A DNA stretch of 64,000 nt from JAGNKE01 sp964583335. GTDB lineage: Bacteria > Pseudomonadota > Alphaproteobacteria > Micavibrionales > Micavibrionaceae. The position numbers and the translations under genes were made by a program. The notes beneath the pieces were generated by a model that saw only the letters and a program-made list of their open reading frames with translations, was not told the origin of the DNA and made no database searches. Positions 7,515 to 15,254 of the stretch are shown piece after piece (positions within the stretch are counted from its first letter, which is position 1; each line of letters starts with the position of its first letter). Location of the stretch: contig CAZOVG010000006.1 of the NCBI GenBank assembly GCA_964583335.1, positions 62,001 through 126,000 on the forward strand. Reading direction: 5' to 3'.

Positions 7515-8623
7515 GGTTGTTCAGTTTCCGTTGAATTCGATATTTGCAGCAGCCGCGAGAGTTCGGAACGCATAAGCCGCAACCAGGGGGACAACGCCGT
7601 TTCCGCAGAGCCGCAATCTGTCCACCCGATAGGCCAGCCCATCAGCGCCTCCACGAACAGCGGGTTCAAGGTCAGGCCGTGCGCGCAAGAACCTTTCCCA
7701 TCCACATCTGTCCGAGGGGCCTGGCGGGAAAGCAGACCGTTCGTCGGCACATTCGTTTCCTTGAGTGTTCCATCCTTCCAGTCTCGCGCCGTGGGCGTTG
7801 CCCATTGGCGCATGATCTCCGTGCGGTTGAGGCCGCTCGATCTCTCGCCGCTGCAGGCCCGCGGTGTCGTCCATTGAATTTTCGCTGGGCGGTATGGCTG
7901 GCTGTCTTGCGCCAGCATCAAATCCTGCTTCGTATAGGGAAAATCTTTCGGCTGCATCACCGTTTCCGCCAGCGAGGGCGTGCGCAGCACGTTTCGGCCA
8001 TCCTTGCGGATCATCTTCTCCGGCGACCGTGCGCGCGTGACATGAGCATCCGTCGCTGTCGCGGTAGGCCAGGATGAAAAGCCGTTCGCGCTTATGGGGC
8101 GCGCCGATTTCTTCCGCTGTAAACAAGCCCGCCTTAACGCGGTAACCCATTGATCGAAGGTCATCGTGGACTTGTTCGAAGCCCAATCGTAAATGACCGC
8201 CGACGTTTTCAAAGAAACAAACGGTGGGTTCAACCTCGCGCACGATGCGGGCGATGTGTGGCCAGAGATGGCGCGGGTCTTTATCGCCGAGCTTTCGTCC
8301 GGCGATGGAAAATGGCTGGCACGGATAGCCGCCATGGATGATATCCACGAGGCCGCGCCACGGTCTGCCGTCGAAGGTGGCAACGTCGTCCCAGACAGGC
8401 GCGCTATCCAAGGCCGCGTTTTCCATCCGCGCCACGAGCGTCGCTGCCGCGTAGGCTTCCCGCTCGACGTAACCCACAGTTCGATATCCTGGGACGGCGA
8501 TATGGAGTCCGAGGTCAAGACCTCCGGCTCCGGCGCAGAGGGATAATCCGAACAGGCTTCGTTCGTCTCCGCCGTCAATCGGCCATGCGTGATCGCATCC
8601 GGCGGCAGATAGAGCCAAACCAT
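7502..8623 (-). CDS. Possible overprinted protein in another frame of the C5 methyltransferase gene
   Basis: A 373-residue frame, offset from the methyltransferase, begins at an ATG at 8623 (MVWLYLPPDAIT), 4 bases after the methyltransferase TTG, and is open to 7502. It contains SWRGWKTRPW (about 63-72), three spaced tryptophan motifs (WPTATATD at 175-182, WTTPRACS, WATPTARDWKDG at 264-275) and LNPLFVEALMGWPIGWTD (309-326). I recall these tryptophan and MGWP phrases from phage proteins linked to methyltransferases, where they occur in the ordinary reading frame. That is memory, not a search. The known alternative is a chance shadow frame of a GC-rich gene. The methyltransferase frame itself is certain. 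Confidence 0.45.
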   Translation of the reverse strand: MVWLYLPPDAITHGRLTAETNEACSDYPSAPEPEVLTSDSISPSQDIELWVTSSGKPTRQRRSWRGWKTRPWIARLSGTTLPPSTADRGAASWISSMAAIRASHFPSPDESSAIKTRAISGHTSPASCARLNPPFVSLKTSAVIYDWASNKSTMTFDQWVTALRRACLQRKKSARPISANGFSSWPTATATDAHVTRARSPEKMIRKDGRNVLRTPSLAETVMQPKDFPYTKQDLMLAQDSQPYRPAKIQWTTPRACSGERSSGLNRTEIMRQWATPTARDWKDGTLKETNVPTNGLLSRQAPRTDVDGKGSCAHGLTLNPLFVEALMGWPIGWTDCGSAETALSPWLRLMRSELSRLLQISNSTETEQPCLI

Positions 8624-8627
8624 CCAA
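7521..8627 (-). CDS. DNA (cytosine-5) methyltransferase
   Basis: A 368-residue C5-methyltransferase when started at the TTG at 8627, which has GGAG exactly 7 bases upstream; a longer frame to 8738 would overlap the preceding gene by 92 bases. Motif I is FGLSLCAGAGGLDLG (residues about 26-40), motif IV with the catalytic Cys is GGYPCQPFS (Cys about 93), motif VI is ENVGG (about 130), motif VIII is KRERLFILAY, and motif X is CGNGVVPLVAAYAF (about 341). The region between VIII and X is the target-recognition part. It methylates cytosine in a specific sequence, most likely to protect phage DNA. A second same-strand frame spans nearly the whole gene (see 7502-8623). Confidence 0.93.
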   Translation of the reverse strand: MDGLALSAAGCDHAWPIDGGDERSLFGLSLCAGAGGLDLGLHIAVPGYRTVGYVEREAYAAATLVARMENAALDSAPVWDDVATFDGRPWRGLVDIIHGGYPCQPFSIAGRKLGDKDPRHLWPHIARIVREVEPTVCFFENVGGHLRLGFEQVHDDLRSMGYRVKAGLFTAEEIGAPHKRERLFILAYRDSDGCSCHARTVAGEDDPQGWPKRAAHALAGGNGDAAERFSLYEAGFDAGARQPAIPPSENSMDDTAGLQRREIERPQPHGDHAPMGNAHGARLEGWNTQGNECADERSAFPPGPSDRCGWERFLRARPDLEPAVRGGADGLAYRVDRLRLCGNGVVPLVAAYAFRTLAAAANIEFNGN

Positions 8628-8646
8628 ATAAAAACTCCGTTTTTTC

Positions 8647-9075
8647 TTAATCGTGGTCGAGGATAAAGCAGGCGATATGTCGGCCTGTGCCTTTGCCTTG
8701 CGATCCGTCCTCGGTTGCGCACCAGCGCACGTCACCAAGGTTTCTGACTTTCGCGCCCGCCGCCAGCAGCATCAAAACCCACTTGTCGATGGGGTAAACC
8801 ATCACGACGCGCTTTCCTTTTTGAAACTCCGCGATGGATTTTCTTGCCCAGGCGGTCGGGCCTTTCTTTTTTCCGTCGTGCATGACGGAGCCGAAGGGCG
8901 GGTTCACATAGTTTGACTCGCCCCATTCCGCATCCAGCCCGTCAAAACCATCGGGGCGCGGAAACGGACACGGGTCGAAAGTGAATTTGAATTCCGCGTT
9001 GAGCTTTTCCATCAGGGCTGGCGGCGTCAGCCAGTAATGTTTTCCGTCGCCGCCGTTGCCTTGTTCAAAACCCAT
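8647..9075 (-). CDS. Phage N6-adenine DNA methyltransferase (Dam family)
   Basis: A 142-residue protein from the ATG at 9075, the start that lies nearest the conserved HYWLTPPALMEKL segment; a frame extends up to 9204 but its first 43 residues look non-coding. It holds FTFDPCPFPRP, then YVNPPFG (the NPPF catalytic motif of adenine methyltransferases) at about residue 55, and a terminal GRHIACFIL strand. Short single-domain Dam-like enzymes with this order are frequent in prophages. It lies directly upstream of the C5 methyltransferase, with its stop 20 bases before the TTG at 8627. The ribosome site is weak. Confidence 0.85.
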   Translation of the reverse strand: MGFEQGNGGDGKHYWLTPPALMEKLNAEFKFTFDPCPFPRPDGFDGLDAEWGESNYVNPPFGSVMHDGKKKGPTAWARKSIAEFQKGKRVVMVYPIDKWVLMLLAAGAKVRNLGDVRWCATEDGSQGKGTGRHIACFILDHD

Positions 9076-9096
9076 GCCTGTCAATCGTTCGCGTGT

Positions 9097-9120
9097 TGTA
9101 ACTTGTAACCGCCCTGTAAC
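9097..9120. repeat. Three direct repeats of TGTAAC upstream of the Dam gene
   Basis: TGTAAC occurs at 9097-9102, 9104-9109 and 9115-9120, i.e. as GTTACA three times on the coding strand, ending about 20 bases before the ATG at 9075. The 250-base stretch 9076-9326 holds no convincing gene and may carry an internal promoter; these repeats are the only clear structure in it. Confidence 0.4.
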
Positions 9121-9326
9121 CCGTTTCGCGGGGCAGACGCTAGAAAAGCAAAACGCCTCGCCCTCCCGCATTGGCTTTCGGCCAGGAAGGACCCAAGATT
9201 TCAAATGGTTAGAGGGGGCATCGCTTTGTGCAGCGGTTTTGTACCCGCACGTCCCGCGATGATAGGTTACATCCTGCCAGAAAATGTTGCGTCTGTCTCA
9301 TGCATAAGTGTTGCAACAACTTTCCG

Positions 9327-9707
9327 TCAATTCTTCTTGCTGTTAAGGCGCACGCTGATCTTGGTCAACGCGATCACCCATTTGCGCCACGCGGTGGTGC
9401 GGTCGCAGCCCAGCTCCCAGCACAACGTCTTCCAGCGCACGCGCGCGGCACGCTTCCACACCAGCTTGCGTTCCTCAACCTCCAGCCACGTCATCCATCC
9501 CAGCGTCTCCTCCATGCGGTCGATGGCGTCCGGCAGCGCGCGCAGACGCATCGGCAGCTTCTCCATCTGCAGGACTTCCATGTCGGTGTATTTGATGGCA
9601 GGCCACAGGTTGAAATATCCCTGCACCTTGACGGGCGGGAGGCGGCGCAGCGTCCTGATGGATTCTTCCAGGCGGTCGGCGACCATCTTTGCTGTCCATT
9701 TTTCCAT
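9327..9707 (-). CDS. DUF6362 family phage protein
   Basis: A 126-residue protein starting at the ATG at 9707, which overlaps the stop of the RuvC-like gene (TAATG). It begins MEKWTAKMVADRLEE and contains TLRRLPPVKVQGYFNLWP, the signature of DUF6362, then a C-terminal basic helix-turn-helix-like region (LGCDRTTAWRKWVIALTKI). The HTH end suggests DNA binding, perhaps as a late-gene regulator or terminase-like factor, but the family is uncharacterised. Part of the coupled early operon. Confidence 0.85.
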   Translation of the reverse strand: MEKWTAKMVADRLEESIRTLRRLPPVKVQGYFNLWPAIKYTDMEVLQMEKLPMRLRALPDAIDRMEETLGWMTWLEVEERKLVWKRAARVRWKTLCWELGCDRTTAWRKWVIALTKISVRLNSKKN

Positions 9708-10198
9708 TACGCGCCTCGCTGTTCCGTGTGCTGTTGCTTGGCCCAATAGAGGATGGCCAGGGCGTCGGCCTCGTTGTCATCCTCCGGCGTGTGGCCGCGC
9801 GCTTTGATCGCAGCGATCACGGCATCCTTGTCGGCATTGCCTTTGCCCGCGATGAAGCGTTTGATCGTGCCGACCGGAACGCCCTCGTAGGGGATGGCAT
9901 GGTGTTCGCACCAGGCCGTGAGGTGGGCGAGAAAACCGCCATAAGCATGGGCGGCGTCAACGCCGACGTGGCGGCGGACTTCCTCGAAATAGATGGCGTC
10001 GATCTGGCCGGACACGTTTTTGGTTTCCGTGAGCCAGCGTTTGAAGCGGAGGTAACGCATGCCGCCGCCCTCGAAGCGGCGCGGTTTGAATTGCGCTGTC
10101 CCGCTGGCGATCGAGCCATATTCGTTGAGCAGCGCCCATCCGGTCGAGGTTCCGAGGTCGAGGCAAAGCAAGGTGGGATTTGTGGCGGCGTGGGTCAT
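9707..10198 (-). CDS. RuvC-like Holliday-junction resolvase
   Basis: A 163-residue RNase H-fold nuclease. The first strand is LLCLDLGTSTGWAL with the catalytic Asp, followed by the central IYFEEV strand (catalytic Glu), and a C-terminal DDNEADALAILYW helix with the closing acidic residues. This is the catalytic quartet of phage RuvC-like enzymes. The ATG at 10198 is chosen because GGAGG lies 9 bases upstream; an ATG at 10207 abuts that site. The enzyme would resolve branched DNA before packaging. Its ATG overlaps the stop of the upstream ORF as ATGA. Confidence 0.88.
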   Translation of the reverse strand: MTHAATNPTLLCLDLGTSTGWALLNEYGSIASGTAQFKPRRFEGGGMRYLRFKRWLTETKNVSGQIDAIYFEEVRRHVGVDAAHAYGGFLAHLTAWCEHHAIPYEGVPVGTIKRFIAGKGNADKDAVIAAIKARGHTPEDDNEADALAILYWAKQQHTEQRGA

Positions 10199-10497
10199 GG
10201 GCGGCATCCTCCGGTTCGGGGTTGGGAAATCGGGGCCGGAGAAAACGCATCCACATGCGGGCGAAACGCTTGCGGTTTCACCCACATGTAATGTGGGGAG
10301 TTTCTCCAGAATCTGGGGCGGCGCGTAATGCGTGAAAAAACAAAGACTTCCGTCAGATTTCTAGATTGACGACCAGATTGCGCGTCAATCTGGGAATGCG
10401 CCGCAAAGCCTTGCGAACAAAGGCTTTCAGGGCGATTGCAGATTGCGGCAGATTTCAGATTGAGGAAATCTGGGCCAGATTGACGGTGCAAAATCAT
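10195..10497 (-). CDS. Candidate small protein between primase-helicase and RuvC genes
   Basis: A 100-residue frame whose ATG overlaps the stop of the primase-helicase gene (ATGA at 10497-10494) and whose stop overlaps the ATG of the RuvC-like gene (ATGA at 10198-10195). Coupling at both ends is what the true genes of this operon show, which argues for translation. The product (begins MILHRQSGPDFLNLKS) is rich in Ser, Arg, Pro and Gln and resembles no family I know. The same DNA is full of CAGATT repeats, so it may instead be a leader or a regulatory segment. Confidence 0.35.
   Translation of the reverse strand: MILHRQSGPDFLNLKSAAICNRPESLCSQGFAAHSQIDAQSGRQSRNLTEVFVFSRITRRPRFWRNSPHYMWVKPQAFRPHVDAFSPAPISQPRTGGCRP
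10349..10490. repeat. Cluster of CAGATT repeats with two perfect inverted repeats
   Basis: The word CAGATT or its complement occurs about eight times in 140 bases. Two perfect inverted repeats are built from it: CCAGATTG/CAATCTGG at 10373-10380 and 10386-10393 (5-base loop), and CAGATTTC/GAAATCTG at 10449-10456 and 10465-10472 (8-base loop). The cluster is next to the primase-helicase gene, which is where phages often place replication-initiator iterons. Confidence 0.5.
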
Positions 10498-12629
10498 GCC
10501 GCTTCCTCCTCTGGATAAACCCAGATGGAGGGGTTTTCGACGGGCAGGATTGCGCCATTGCCAGGCTGCTTGAAATGCGTTGGCAAGAGCGGACGCATAT
10601 CGTTGGAAATCTCGCCCGTGTCCGGATCGACGGTTTCCTCGCCCGTGGGGACTTCCATGCCCTCGACGCACATCACGCCGTATTTGCTCTTGGCGGCGTT
10701 ATCTTTGTTGAATTTGACGTAGCCTTTCGTGGCCAGCACATCGATGCGGTCGCGGATGGAATGGTTGCCGCCCAGACCAGCCTTGTTTTCGAATGCCTGA
10801 CAGAACTGGCTCGGCGTATAGAGCGCGCCCCTGCGGCCTTCATCGAACAGCAATTGCAGGATGACGTCGTGACGGCGACGGCGCTCGTTATCGAGCCGCT
10901 GCCCGTAATCCTTGTTCACAAGACGCTCGGAATGGTGATCCATCTCGCGCCAGCGCCCGTCGATTTTATCGACCCATTTGGGCGGAATGGCCTCGCCATT
11001 GCGCAGCTCGAACATGAGCTGGCGCAGGCTTTGCTGTTCATCGGGGCGGAACAGGATCATGCCCGTGGAATAGAAGCTGCGCAGGGAGCCAGCGCCGCTC
11101 AATCCCTGGAACGGATCATCCTCCAGCATTTTCTTGCTGATCTTCTTGGTATGGTGGGCAAGGATGATGCCGAGGTCAGGATTTACCAGAAAACGCAGGC
11201 GTTCCACGCGATCCTGCAAAAAAGTCAGCATGGCGGTGTTGTCGTTTTCACCTTCGCCATCATAGACGTTGCGCAAAGGGTCGATGGCGATGATGTCGAG
11301 CAGCCGTGGATCGAAATGGCGCAGGATGGCATCGCGCACCATCTCAACGCCTTTTTCATCCAGCAGCATCCGCACCTGGGGCGTGATGATCAGGTTTTGC
11401 CGGACAAGTGGCAGGAATCTGGGATCGAAATTGATCTGCTGGAGGCGTTCGCGCAGATAGTGGTAGCCGATTTCCGCCTGAAAGAAGAAAATTTTGAGCG
11501 GCTTTGCGGGGCGCATGCCGAGAAAGGGCAGTCCTGCGGCCATATGCGCCAGCAAGGACAGCATGAAATCGGTTTTGCCGACCTTTGGCGCGCCACCCAA
11601 CACCAGCAAGCCACTAGGCGTCAGCACGCGTGGGGCAATGATGTCGTCCGGCATGGGGCTGCCGTCATCGAGCAGATGCCCGACGCTGAAAGCAGGTAGC
11701 GCGGACGCTGGCGGGATGGTCATGCGCGGCGCGGAGGCCAGAAACGCAGGAACATCCATGCCATCACGCACGGCATCGGCCACGTCCCAGCCTTCGGGCT
11801 TATCTTCGGGCGGGATCAGAATGGAGATCGATGCTACGCCGAGCGTGCGCAGCTTTCCAACAACGGCGTCGGCATAATGCTTTCCGGCTTCGTCGTGATC
11901 AGGCCAGATCATCACATGCTTGCCGTAAAGCGGTGACCAGTCGGTTTTGTCCACGGGCGCGTTCGCACCGTTCATGGCCGTGGTAGCGCAGATGCCGAGC
12001 GCAATCATCGCGTCGGCGCATTTTTCACCCTCGACGAGAACGATGCTGTTGGCGCTGGCAATGCCTGGCTGATTGTAAAGCGGTCTTGGCTCCGGCGCGC
12101 GGCGCTTGCGCGCTTTCACGTCCCACGGACGGAATTCTTTTCCTGACGGCGTGTCGTAGCGGTACACGCAGGCGATCAGGTCGCCTTGTGCGTTGAGATA
12201 GTCCCATTTCGCGCTGTGCGGCCCTAAATCCTCGCTTTCCTCGGCCTTACCTTTCGGCAAGGGGCGGGCCGCAGTGCCAAGCCATTCATGGACCGCGCTG
12301 ACGATGTCGGGAAAGCGATGGCGGACATCAAGGCCGTGAACAGCTCCCCAGAGCGAAAGAATGTCGCCGCCATCGCCCGTGGCGAAGTCGTGCCACATGC
12401 CGATCTTTACGCCGGACAGCTCAATGGACAGACTGTCACCCTTGTTGCCATGGACATCCCCGACGACGAATTTGCCGTTGCGGATTTTGCCATTCGGCAA
12501 AAGATGGAAAAGCACCTCGCGCAAGCGCCCATGCAGGCGCTCTTTCAGATCATCCGAGGTCAGTCGTTCTTCCGGCTTCGGGCGGGTCTGGTCGGGCGCG
12601 TCGTTGAAATCATTCCACGCTCCCGTCAT
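10494..12629 (-). CDS. Phage primase-helicase (Toprim plus RecA-like ATPase)
   Basis: A 711-residue protein from the ATG at 12629 (AGGTGA 5 bases upstream; ATGA overlap with the nuclease stop). The N-terminal part has a bent-strand primase-like region (KIGMWHDFATGDGGDILSL), then a Toprim core IVLVEGEKCADA at about 186 with IWPDHDEAG about 40 residues later. The C-terminal half is a RecA-fold ATPase with Walker A GGAPKVGKTD (about 335-344), Walker B-like LDIIAIDPL and LAHHTKK motif. A winged-helix-like tail follows. It is likely the replicative initiator/helicase of the element. No zinc-finger primase domain is visible. Confidence 0.9.
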   Translation of the reverse strand: MTGAWNDFNDAPDQTRPKPEERLTSDDLKERLHGRLREVLFHLLPNGKIRNGKFVVGDVHGNKGDSLSIELSGVKIGMWHDFATGDGGDILSLWGAVHGLDVRHRFPDIVSAVHEWLGTAARPLPKGKAEESEDLGPHSAKWDYLNAQGDLIACVYRYDTPSGKEFRPWDVKARKRRAPEPRPLYNQPGIASANSIVLVEGEKCADAMIALGICATTAMNGANAPVDKTDWSPLYGKHVMIWPDHDEAGKHYADAVVGKLRTLGVASISILIPPEDKPEGWDVADAVRDGMDVPAFLASAPRMTIPPASALPAFSVGHLLDDGSPMPDDIIAPRVLTPSGLLVLGGAPKVGKTDFMLSLLAHMAAGLPFLGMRPAKPLKIFFFQAEIGYHYLRERLQQINFDPRFLPLVRQNLIITPQVRMLLDEKGVEMVRDAILRHFDPRLLDIIAIDPLRNVYDGEGENDNTAMLTFLQDRVERLRFLVNPDLGIILAHHTKKISKKMLEDDPFQGLSGAGSLRSFYSTGMILFRPDEQQSLRQLMFELRNGEAIPPKWVDKIDGRWREMDHHSERLVNKDYGQRLDNERRRRHDVILQLLFDEGRRGALYTPSQFCQAFENKAGLGGNHSIRDRIDVLATKGYVKFNKDNAAKSKYGVMCVEGMEVPTGEETVDPDTGEISNDMRPLLPTHFKQPGNGAILPVENPSIWVYPEEEAA

Positions 12630-13378
12630 GCCGTCACCTGCCAACACCGCCCGCGATAAGGGCAGAAAACGCATTCAAAATGGTCATCGCTCATGGCGAC
12701 GCGCGGTAATACTTCTCCGGCTTCTGTGGCGCGGATCAGATTGACGGCACGGTCGCTGGCTTCCTGCGCCAGAGCAGCATCGAATGGCACAAGCTCGTGA
12801 TAAATCTCCGCCGTGTCCTTATTGACAGCGGTGAACAATGCTGGGTTTTTGGAAATGCCAGGGACGCTGTCTTCCATGTATGCCTGATAGGTGGCGACCT
12901 GAACGGCATAGATCGGCTTTGATTTTTTCAGGCCGTTTTTGACGGTATCGCGCCAGGATTTGGCGTTGAGCGATTTGCATTCCCAGATGGCGGGAAAACG
13001 CATGTCAAGATCAGGCGGCGCGGCGTCGATGATGCCGTCCACATGCCCGCGAATTCTGCCGCCCGCGACGGAAAAGCCGAAAGCCTCGCCATTGGGCTTC
13101 TTCGTGAACACGGTAAATCCGGCATGTTGCAGCCATGCCAGCGCCAATGCCTCGAAGGCGTGGCCGATCTCGAAAATGCGCAGGGTTTGCCCTTTGAATT
13201 CCTCGTCTTTGGGCGTTTTCGTGTATTCGTATTGCAGAGCGCGGGCGCAGGATACGCCCAGGCGCGACGCGCCCAGATATTCTCGCTCTGGCGCTTTCGC
13301 GCGCACGGATTGGATCGCGGCATCGATATGCGCGTTGATCTGATCGGCGACCGATGGACGATGATTGAAATCGAGCAT
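12626..13378 (-). CDS. PD-(D/E)XK nuclease, RecB/Cas4-like
   Basis: A 250-residue exonuclease of the RecB/Cas4 type. The active site shows GHVDG (Asp 114) and WECKS (Glu 133, Lys 135), with a Gln-rich helix after it (YAVQVATYQAYM). Four cysteines at 44, 236, 239 and 245 match the iron-sulfur cluster of Cas4/AddB nucleases. It would process DNA ends for the recombination system encoded downstream and upstream (Sak4-like ATPase, helicase). Its stop overlaps the primase-helicase start; its own start follows a 69-residue protein gene. Nothing here suggests a CRISPR link. Confidence 0.9.
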   Translation of the reverse strand: MLDFNHRPSVADQINAHIDAAIQSVRAKAPEREYLGASRLGVSCARALQYEYTKTPKDEEFKGQTLRIFEIGHAFEALALAWLQHAGFTVFTKKPNGEAFGFSVAGGRIRGHVDGIIDAAPPDLDMRFPAIWECKSLNAKSWRDTVKNGLKKSKPIYAVQVATYQAYMEDSVPGISKNPALFTAVNKDTAEIYHELVPFDAALAQEASDRAVNLIRATEAGEVLPRVAMSDDHFECVFCPYRGRCWQVTA

Positions 13379-13588
13379 TTAAAATGGAATCCCTGTATCT
13401 TCATGGCGTGGCTGGCTTAACGCGAGGAACGTCTGGTAATTGCCGACGACGACTTCAATCAGCGTCATGACTTCGGCGCGGGTGTATTCGGCCAAGGGTT
13501 TGTGCATCCCGATCTCGGCCACAACCTCGCCAAGCGGCTGGAGCGTGCGTTCCATACATTGTTTTTCGATGTCGGTTGCGTCGATCAT
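13379..13588 (-). CDS. Small phage protein (69 aa)
   Basis: A short acidic helical protein (MIDATDIEKQCMERTLQPLG, later YTRAEVMTLIEVVVGNYQTFL) in the coupled operon, its ATG overlapping the end of the helicase gene by 4 bases and its stop touching the nuclease start. Small proteins of this shape are regular companions of the nuclease and helicase in related prophages; none has a known function. I assign it to no family. Confidence 0.7.
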   Translation of the reverse strand: MIDATDIEKQCMERTLQPLGEVVAEIGMHKPLAEYTRAEVMTLIEVVVGNYQTFLALSQPRHEDTGIPF

Positions 13589-15246
13589 GAAGCACCTCGC
13601 GCGGATTGAATGGCGCGGTGGATGCCATCGCGGTTGAAACGCATGGTCATCAACGCCGACGCCTTGTAACGGGTCATGCCGAAGTCGTTGCGATGGTCGG
13701 GCAGATACTGAAGCTGTTTGTCCGTGGCAGGCTGATGCACCCAGGAGCGCGTTTTGTGTGCCGTTTCATCTGTTTCGTTGACGTTGAGCCAGTCATCGGC
13801 AGCGGCAAAGCAGACGATACGTTCCCCGACCGCCAGCAATTTGGGCGCATGGTTTTTCTTGCCGCCCACGGCGTGCCATTCGCCATCCTTGAAGAACACG
13901 CCGCCCCAGGCATTGAAGCCCGTTGCCAGGAAGTAGCGGTCGTTCTGCTGCAAATCGACCCACAGGAAGCTGGATCGCTTGAGCAGATCGATCTCGGCCA
14001 TGACGAAACCGTTTTCCGCCAGTTCTTTCGCGGCGGCCTGCGCCTTCCATTCGTAGCCGCACAAGGGGCATTCTTTGACGGCGGCAGGAACCTCCGCGCC
14101 GCATTCCGGACATTCCTTGGTGGGTGCATCGCCGACGCCGATCTGGTCGTCGAGATTGACATCCTGCTCCAACGATCCGTGCAACAGCGTGGACGTGCCG
14201 AAATCGAGGACGATGCAGTCTTTTTTGATGATGTCGGGATATTCAGCCGGATCAATGGTGCGCAGACCGCGACCGATCATCTGGATCATTGTGGATTTAT
14301 AAGAGCTGGGGCGCAACAACACGACGCAAGAGGTCGGCGGGTGATCCCAGCCTTCCGTCAACACAGCGACGTTGACGATAACTTGGGCTTCGCCATCCGT
14401 GTATTCCGATAAAACAGCGTTACGCTCGGCATCCGTCATCTGGCCGTGGACAAATACGGTGGGGATGCCCGCGCCATTGAAGCTCTTCGCCACATCCTCG
14501 GCGTGCTGGACAGTTGAGCAGAACACGACGGTTTTACGGTCTCCGGCCTTTTGATGCCAATGCTTGACCACGGCGTCGTTGATGGGGCGCGTATTCATGA
14601 TCGCCGACACGGCACCCATGTCGAAATCGCTGGCGGTCTTTTTCACCTGGCGCAGTTCGTCCTGCACGCCTACGTCCATGACAAAGGTGCGCGGCGGCAC
14701 AAGGTGGCCGGAGGCGATCAACTCCCTGACCGTGATCTGGTCGGAGACGTTCGAGAAAACCGGACGCAAGCCTTTCTTGTCGCCGCGATTGGGCGTGGCG
14801 GTCATACCCAGCAATTTCACGCCAGCGTTGGCTTGTTTAACGCGCTCAATCACGCGCATGTAACTGTCCGCGCGGGCATGGTGCGCCTCGTCGATCACCA
14901 GAATGTCCATCGGCGGCATGGCCGACAGGTTGTTCTCGCGCGAGAGCGTCTGCACCATGGCGAACGTGACTTCGCCGTTCCACGATTTGAACGAGGCGTC
15001 GAATACGCTGGTCGAGAGATCGGGGTTGACGCGCTTGAACTTATCCTCGTTCTGGAACGTCAGCTCATCGCGGTGCGCCAGCACGCAGGCTTTGCCTGGC
15101 TTGTGCTTGAACATTTCGCCGATGATCGCGGACAGCATGATCGTCTTGCCCGCTCCGGTGGGCGCGACGGCCAGCGTATTGCCGTGCTTGTTCAGCGCGT
15201 CGACGGTGCGCGTGACCAGCTCTTTTTGTCTTGGCCTCAGCAACAT
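13585..15246 (-). CDS. Superfamily II DEAH-box helicase
   Basis: A 553-residue helicase. Motif I VAPTGAGKTIM sits at residues about 27-37, motif II VIDEAHHA at about 115, motif III GMTATPNRGDKKG, and the C-terminal RecA domain has motif V/VI with RPSSYKSTMIQMIGRGLR. A CPEC...CPLC zinc ribbon at about 380-400 follows, and the last 150 residues carry a strand-rich tail. Similar helicases (COG1061, SSL2-like) are part of phage recombination cassettes with a nuclease, where they may act as a UvsW-type branch-remodelling enzyme. That role is inference. Confidence 0.92.
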   Translation of the reverse strand: MLLRPRQKELVTRTVDALNKHGNTLAVAPTGAGKTIMLSAIIGEMFKHKPGKACVLAHRDELTFQNEDKFKRVNPDLSTSVFDASFKSWNGEVTFAMVQTLSRENNLSAMPPMDILVIDEAHHARADSYMRVIERVKQANAGVKLLGMTATPNRGDKKGLRPVFSNVSDQITVRELIASGHLVPPRTFVMDVGVQDELRQVKKTASDFDMGAVSAIMNTRPINDAVVKHWHQKAGDRKTVVFCSTVQHAEDVAKSFNGAGIPTVFVHGQMTDAERNAVLSEYTDGEAQVIVNVAVLTEGWDHPPTSCVVLLRPSSYKSTMIQMIGRGLRTIDPAEYPDIIKKDCIVLDFGTSTLLHGSLEQDVNLDDQIGVGDAPTKECPECGAEVPAAVKECPLCGYEWKAQAAAKELAENGFVMAEIDLLKRSSFLWVDLQQNDRYFLATGFNAWGGVFFKDGEWHAVGGKKNHAPKLLAVGERIVCFAAADDWLNVNETDETAHKTRSWVHQPATDKQLQYLPDHRNDFGMTRYKASALMTMRFNRDGIHRAIQSARGAS

Positions 15247-15254
15247 GCTTCACC

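Noticed and set aside
10575..11699. 374-codon plus-strand frame inside the primase-helicase gene
   Set aside because: It is antisense to clear Walker and helicase motifs and has no ribosome site or neighbours in its direction.
12626..13378. Cas4 of a CRISPR system
   Set aside because: The nuclease resembles Cas4 in its cysteines and active site, but no cas genes or repeat array are present and its operon is a phage recombination cassette.
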